DNA of 19,494 nt, taken from positions 1 to 19,494 of the forward strand of contig CAJVPJ010000663.1 in NCBI GenBank assembly GCA_910592205.1, in the 5' to 3' direction. Positions 18,750 to 19,494 of the stretch are shown here, piece by piece. Position 1 is the stretch's first letter, and each line of letters starts with the position of its first letter. The position numbers were made by a program, and so were the translations under genes. Below the pieces are notes generated by a model. The model was given only the letters and a program-made list of their open reading frames with translations. It searched no databases and was not told the origin of the DNA. The DNA comes from Paraglomus occultum. Lineage: Eukaryota; Glomeromycota; Glomeromycetes; Paraglomerales; Paraglomeraceae.

Positions 18750-18789
18750 CTCATTTATAGAATGTTCACTTTGTCTGGTTTTGTTGCAG
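18750..18789 (-). repeat. Right arm of long-distance inverted repeat (Crinkler 5' region)
   Basis: This is the reverse-complement partner of 116-155 with one mismatch in 40. It marks the 5' end of recognisable similarity of Crinkler remnant 2; sequence upstream of it (18790-18878) shows no match to the left flank. Confidence 0.9.
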
Positions 18790-18878
18790 TCTGCTCCATA
18801 TAATGTTATCGTTATTGTTATAGTTTGCTGACATGTTAAATCGCTAGGGTTTCAACTGCCATTATATATATAGGAAGT

Positions 18879-19427
18879 ATGACATTCAAAAAAAAAGATA
18901 CAAATACAATAGACGAAGCAAAAGGATACTCCAACCTTAAACCAGAAGAAAGGCTATTACTATCTTTGATAGTAATCTTTTAAAACCAAATGGTACTTTG
19001 GATAAAACACTCCTTCAGATACTGCTCAGTTCTTAAACAAGTTGTAAAAAAGCAGAGGCTAATTTACAAACTGAGCAAAGTAATAGTAATAATGGTAATC
19101 AATTGTTAATTGCTTTAATGGAGCAAAGAAGAAATAATTCTATTGCTTATCAATTAATTAACACCATTATAATTAAAAACGGAGAAGATTGAGTGGGTGA
19201 GATGGTAAAAAATTACCAGGTTTTGTTTAGAAAAAACAATAAAAGTTTAGATTAAAATTGAAAGAATCAACACTTGCTTTTGCTAAGATATCAGAAGAAG
19301 AAGAAAAAGTTGTAAAAGAAATTACTGAGCTAGTATTAGAGGAAAAAGTATAATCCTCAAGTTTTTTCAAGAACAAACTGGTTTAGAAAACAAGGTTGCT
19401 ATTGCTGTTGAAAAACTAAAGAATTAA
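18879..19427 (+). pseudogene. Unrecognised AT-rich gene remnant, at least four frame breaks
   Basis: From the ATG at 18879, pieces of protein-like sequence follow one another in different frames: NTIDEAKGYSNLKPEERLLL, then SNLLKPNGTLDKTLLQILL after a one-base shift near 18970, then QLLIALMEQRRNNSIAYQLI to a TGA at about 19191, then STLAFAKISEEEEKVVKEIT to a TAA at about 19352, and finally FFQEQTGLENKVAIAVEKL to TAA at 19425-19427. Codons are strongly A/T-ended and the pieces are Lys/Glu/Leu/Asn rich, probably helical. I recognise no family. The last codons lie within the 77-bp inverted arm, so the duplicated Crinkler segment joins or truncates this gene at its 3' end. Very short introns are an alternative to decay, but no GT-AG set fits. 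Confidence 0.4.
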
Positions 19428-19494
19428 TAATAATAATGCACGCACCATTACTGTGCTTATCACCACAGCAAATGTTACAGAGCAAGCATATTGG
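19418..19494 (+). pseudogene. Third Crinkler copy, left end only (partial, runs off window)
   Basis: The segment is identical to the reverse complement of 17854-17930 and so encodes the same C-terminal-domain peptide (RINNNNARTITVLITTAN...) on the + strand. It begins in mid-gene with no start or upstream domain, so at least this end is a truncated duplicate. Whether the remainder beyond 19494 is intact cannot be seen. Confidence 0.75.

Larger units (their letters stand above)
17455..18789 (-). pseudogene. Crinkler-like NTPase/nuclease remnant, N-terminal NTPase core deleted
   Basis: Reading leftwards from the shared 40-bp arm: a short 5' piece (KLIGVTDDVL, INFNAPF), then, after a deletion that removes the P-loop region, the C-terminal half of the NTPase module (QTFLSGTARQDVTRSAKPT, HFAKRFQVPYRKWMPK, LSDTGGLPRAVQFLLEEFF), a helical region (DGRYSITAFAREHQQLVRA), and a C-terminal domain with WRSDIVIMNKDGASFGDVCV, then CALQAKKWKKP and ARTITVLITTANVTEQAYW. 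An Asp followed after about 20 residues by QxK on a predicted strand resembles the PD-(D/E)xK nuclease fold reported for Crinkler effectors. Breaks: a stop at 18326-18328, a stop near 18172, and a one-base shift in a T8 run at about 17829-17836. A TAA at 17621 ends the best frame; shifted frames to about 17455 (FAKLPAFNRYKGLAEEMQF) may be the former C-terminus. With the catalytic P-loop gone, this copy cannot be a functional NTPase. Some breaks could be introns, but I found no consistent splice set. Confidence 0.68.

Overview
The window looks like nuclear DNA of a filamentous fungus, most probably an arbuscular mycorrhizal fungus (Glomeromycotina, Rhizophagus-like). This rests on strongly AT-rich spacers, genes cut by short GT-AG introns of about 65-130 bp, a very long Sel1-repeat gene, and decayed copies of a Crinkler-type (NTPase plus nuclease) family of the kind that is abundant in these fungi. 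I could run no database search, so the organism is an inference and family calls rest on motifs and gene structure.

Layout. 1-3300 is a repeat-rich flank: a (TTA)n microsatellite, a broken Crinkler-like NTPase on the + strand, a transposase-like remnant, two short direct-repeat pairs, one orphan exon-like segment and a small frame-broken reading frame. 3301-8346 (-) is one intronless gene for a 1681-residue Sel1-repeat protein with 29 consecutive 36-residue repeats at its C-terminal side, five at the N-terminal side, and a 430-residue middle where the repeats are eroded but the frame stays open. 8347-9377 is a spacer.

9378-16405 is a compact housekeeping block of four intron-containing genes that I rebuilt exon by exon: Elongator subunit Elp5 (+, 7 exons, 337 aa), the ribosome-associated atypical Hsp70 Ssz1 (-, 5 exons, 542 aa), a GRF zinc-finger/coiled-coil protein (+, 2 exons, 248 aa), and the ubiquitin-receptor aspartic protease Ddi1 (-, 11 exons, 399 aa). 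Elp5 and Ssz1 converge with a 95-bp gap, Ssz1 and the GRF gene diverge from a 243-bp shared promoter region, and the GRF gene and Ddi1 converge. Elp5 (wobble-uridine tRNA modification) and Ssz1 (co-translational folding) both bear on translation and Ddi1 on proteasomal turnover, but nothing in the sequence shows joint regulation.

16406-19494 is again a decayed flank: an orphan terminal-exon-like segment, a second Crinkler-like pseudogene on the - strand whose C-terminal region carries a D...QxK nuclease-like signature, an unrecognised frame-broken AT-rich gene, and the first 77 bp of a third Crinkler copy that is identical, in inverted orientation, to part of the second. The left and right Crinkler remnants face each other and share a 40-bp inverted repeat (39/40), so the Sel1 gene and the housekeeping block lie between inverted members of one dispersed family.
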